Source: Bacillus norwichensis
Lineage (GTDB): Bacteria; Bacillota; Bacilli; Bacillales; Bacillaceae_C
Reading direction: 5' to 3'
DNA: 64,000 nucleotides
NCBI RefSeq assembly: GCF_014836955.1
Contig: NZ_JACSPV010000004.1
Coordinates: forward strand, 1 to 64,000
The notes beneath the pieces were generated by a model, which did no database searches, had not been told where the DNA came from, and worked only from the letters and a program-made list of their open reading frames with translations. Positions 63,301-64,000 of the stretch are shown here, in pieces (the stretch's first letter is position 1; each line of letters starts with the position of its first letter). The translations under genes and the position numbers were made by a program.

Positions 63301-64000
63301 GCGCTTTGATATCAACTGTTATATCGTTACCACCTTCGTGCCCCCATGCTTTTGATGTAAGTACTATTGCTGAGTTCACAACACTTCCAATCGTAACCTG
63401 TGCTTTCCTTCTATAACCATTTGTTTTTTCAGGGAGAACTACAATCTCAGCCAACTCAGGGAAATCCTCGGCTAGCTGCTCAATTCTTTCTGTCACTTCC
63501 GTCGGTGTCATATATTTGTCGACAAAGTCACTAAAATAATCATCACCTGCTGGAGTTCCGTCACCGATCCATTCTTTTAACCCCGTCTCGACCTTTCCAC
63601 CTTGGTTAGTCGTAATAACGACATTTTCCGGAACAGACTCGATATCCATTAATACGTAGTGATATAAATATTCTCCTGCATCAATCTTCCGTGTCATGGT
63701 AACGGTCTGTTTATTTCCCTTTCCATCTATCCATTCTGCTGTCATTGTGGTGTTGGGACCAGCACTTGACTTCACTTCAAGATACAAAAACAATCCTGAA
63801 TGATTTTTGAAATAATCTGCTCGAAATACCTTTACATTATCGGCCTGCTGCGCAAGTTGTCGTTTTTGCTTGTCTGTCTGCTCCTGCTGCCGCAATAGCT
63901 TTTTGCCTTCTTCGCCAGTTTGGATAACTGTTACTTTGTATCCTTTCAACTTTAACATCTCAATGTCGGCCTCTGTCACAACTGCCTGCACCTCGAGCTG
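60362..64000 (-). CDS. Large secreted peptidase: M14 carboxypeptidase + chitobiase-like + FIMAH + M28/PA domains (N-terminus beyond window)
   Basis: At least 1212 residues; the frame is open to the window edge and the signal peptide is not seen. Numbering below starts at residue 1 = the GTG codon at 63991. Domain order: M14 zinc carboxypeptidase (about 160-600; zinc motif HAREW H334/E337, third ligand NIHAYGG H472, catalytic Glu in AWNFEVG E557) with a roughly 80-residue insert at 225-300. Then come a chitobiase-like beta domain (about 615-700), FIMAH-like (about 712-800), and M28 with inserted PA (about 805-1209; H1015, D1017, D1027, E1059/E1060). Two exopeptidases in one chain would trim peptides from both ends. 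First visible gene of the set that contains tapA-like, sipW and tasA. Confidence 0.88.
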   Translation of the reverse strand, partial: QLEVQAVVTEADIEMLKLKGYKVTVIQTGEEGKKLLRQQEQTDKQKRQLAQQADNVKVFRADYFKNHSGLFLYLEVKSSAGPNTTMTAEWIDGKGNKQTVTMTRKIDAGEYLYHYVLMDIESVPENVVITTNQGGKVETGLKEWIGDGTPAGDDYFSDFVDKYMTPTEVTERIEQLAEDFPELAEIVVLPEKTNGYRRKAQVTIGSVVNSAIVLTSKAWGHEGGNDITVDIKAPKSGDSALGVELEGSHLTVNLGNNSTSDAVVKAINDKAGNLVTAARYRNSNGTDIVQPQSDIKLTDNLKAPKEVSRDPFEVKAIRIGKVRDGSKPGVLGYSQEHAREWVTPLVSVETAERLLRNYHTDENTKKLVDNLDIFIVPSVNPDGGHYSFYDYNSQRRNLTNHCGPEASDPAYRNSWGVDLNRNYKIGTVWDGWIGGSKSCTSDTFAGPEPFSEPEARNLNWLAEENPNIKFAMNIHAYGGYFMWSPGAYDANRVTLPRPTAGEEAYYWQASEHILKRIKEHRGTVILPSRTGPIPDVLYSAGGNSADTLWYEHGIYAWNFEVGADLWNAETKRWTAAGFQPAFSEGHAEAMEFSNGLIGMFEVAYENANDDVKPESKITPGAGTYNNPVEIKFETSEPATVYYTLDGSRPTLKSKTIQVAGTREAAESLKIDETTTINWFSIDAAGNIENGYNPDGDKNDYNQAKIVIDYLAEGVSAKAMNKLVERFESEDEFASAVAARALRTHLIAVELYEQKREADKVIKHMNSFKTLLDQQVKNKLISEKAARILKGYADDLIEKWDVRFDPEKAMQHLEKLSVGIGPRVTGTDEEKQAAQYIQNEFEKLGYAVSTQEFSIRDRVSGELKIVSDSNKKLHSAVSAGSAQTDEKGITGDLFHAGLGKPENFTEEVEGKIVLIERGDNSFWEKVDNATKAGATGVIIYDNTESLAPVNPSLGNNQSTIPVVGITQADGKGLISKLSSGEVKANLTVRTLTNQTSQNVIAVKKPKGVVNPEIVYITAHYDSVPGSPGANDNGTGTSSILELARNFKDMPTNKEIRFIAFGAEEIGLVGSRYYVGQLSKEEVSRSLVNFNLDMVGTNWDKATQLSVNTGDGKSNLAWESGKAAAAKLGIDEKILHMYRSGGSDHIPFYEAGIDAALFIWEEPVVHRLEPWYHTPGDVIENVSPDRMQIIGNIIHSAVADLIAQEQGDARKKAS

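Overview
The window comes from a low-GC Gram-positive member of the Bacillales (Bacillaceae/Planococcaceae type). Indicators are strong AGGAGG-type ribosome binding sites with frequent TTG and GTG starts, a Bacillus-type phenylalanine dehydrogenase, a sipW/tasA matrix-fibre locus, ECF sigma/anti-sigma pairs, PucR-type regulators and CcpA (cre) operator sequences. No rRNA, tRNA, CRISPR array, phage or intact transposase gene was seen. The gene content is mainly amino-acid and amine catabolism, N-heterocycle-type chemistry and secretion.

Layout. 1-5.1 kb: start of a solute-binding lipoprotein gene, a serine/threonine dehydratase-pucR operon with a cre site, and an nhaC antiporter. 5.1-10.2 kb: a thioesterase, phenylalanine dehydrogenase and a 2-oxo-acid dehydrogenase (E1 alpha, E1 beta, E2; no E3), which together can take phenylalanine to phenylpyruvate and an acyl-CoA. 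10.8-12.9 kb: an ECF sigma factor with its anti-sigma factor. 13.1-17.2 kb: two FAD amine/amino-acid oxidases and a LysR regulator. 17.2-35.3 kb, all on the minus strand, is the most interesting part. Reading in transcription order it holds pxpB-pxpC-accB-accC-pxpA (ATP- and biotin-dependent lactam opening), a molybdenum hydroxylase (coxG-S-L-M type with an AYRGAG active-site loop), a roughly 1 kb minisatellite, cofactor maturation genes (MoxR ATPase, VWA protein, XdhC, MocA-like), a sigma-54 activator, and a second pxpB-pxpC. A -24/-12 promoter with an upstream palindrome pair precedes the first pxpB.

35.8-37.6 kb: a second ECF sigma/anti-sigma pair. 37.7-41.9 kb: a TauE/SafE permease and a molybdate-sensing regulator divergent from modABC, which would supply molybdate to the hydroxylase. 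42.3-44.4 kb: a second LysR, a thioredoxin-like protein and a thioesterase. 44.8-50.1 kb: proline catabolism (proline dehydrogenase, P5C dehydrogenase, PutP, PutR-like activator). 50.2-55.8 kb: a two-gene membrane transporter, a beta-hydroxyacid dehydrogenase, an aldehyde dehydrogenase and a GAF-PucR regulator. 56.3-64 kb: a matrix-fibre locus with two TasA/CalY proteins, SipW, a small TapA-like protein and two large secreted metallopeptidases that share a duplicated FIMAH-M28 module.

The intergenic regions carry several repeats: five copies of a roughly 120-200 bp structured element, all in one orientation; two separate minisatellites built from alternating 20-bp half-units; and other palindromic elements. 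Product names rest on motif and family recognition from the translated sequence. No database search was possible.
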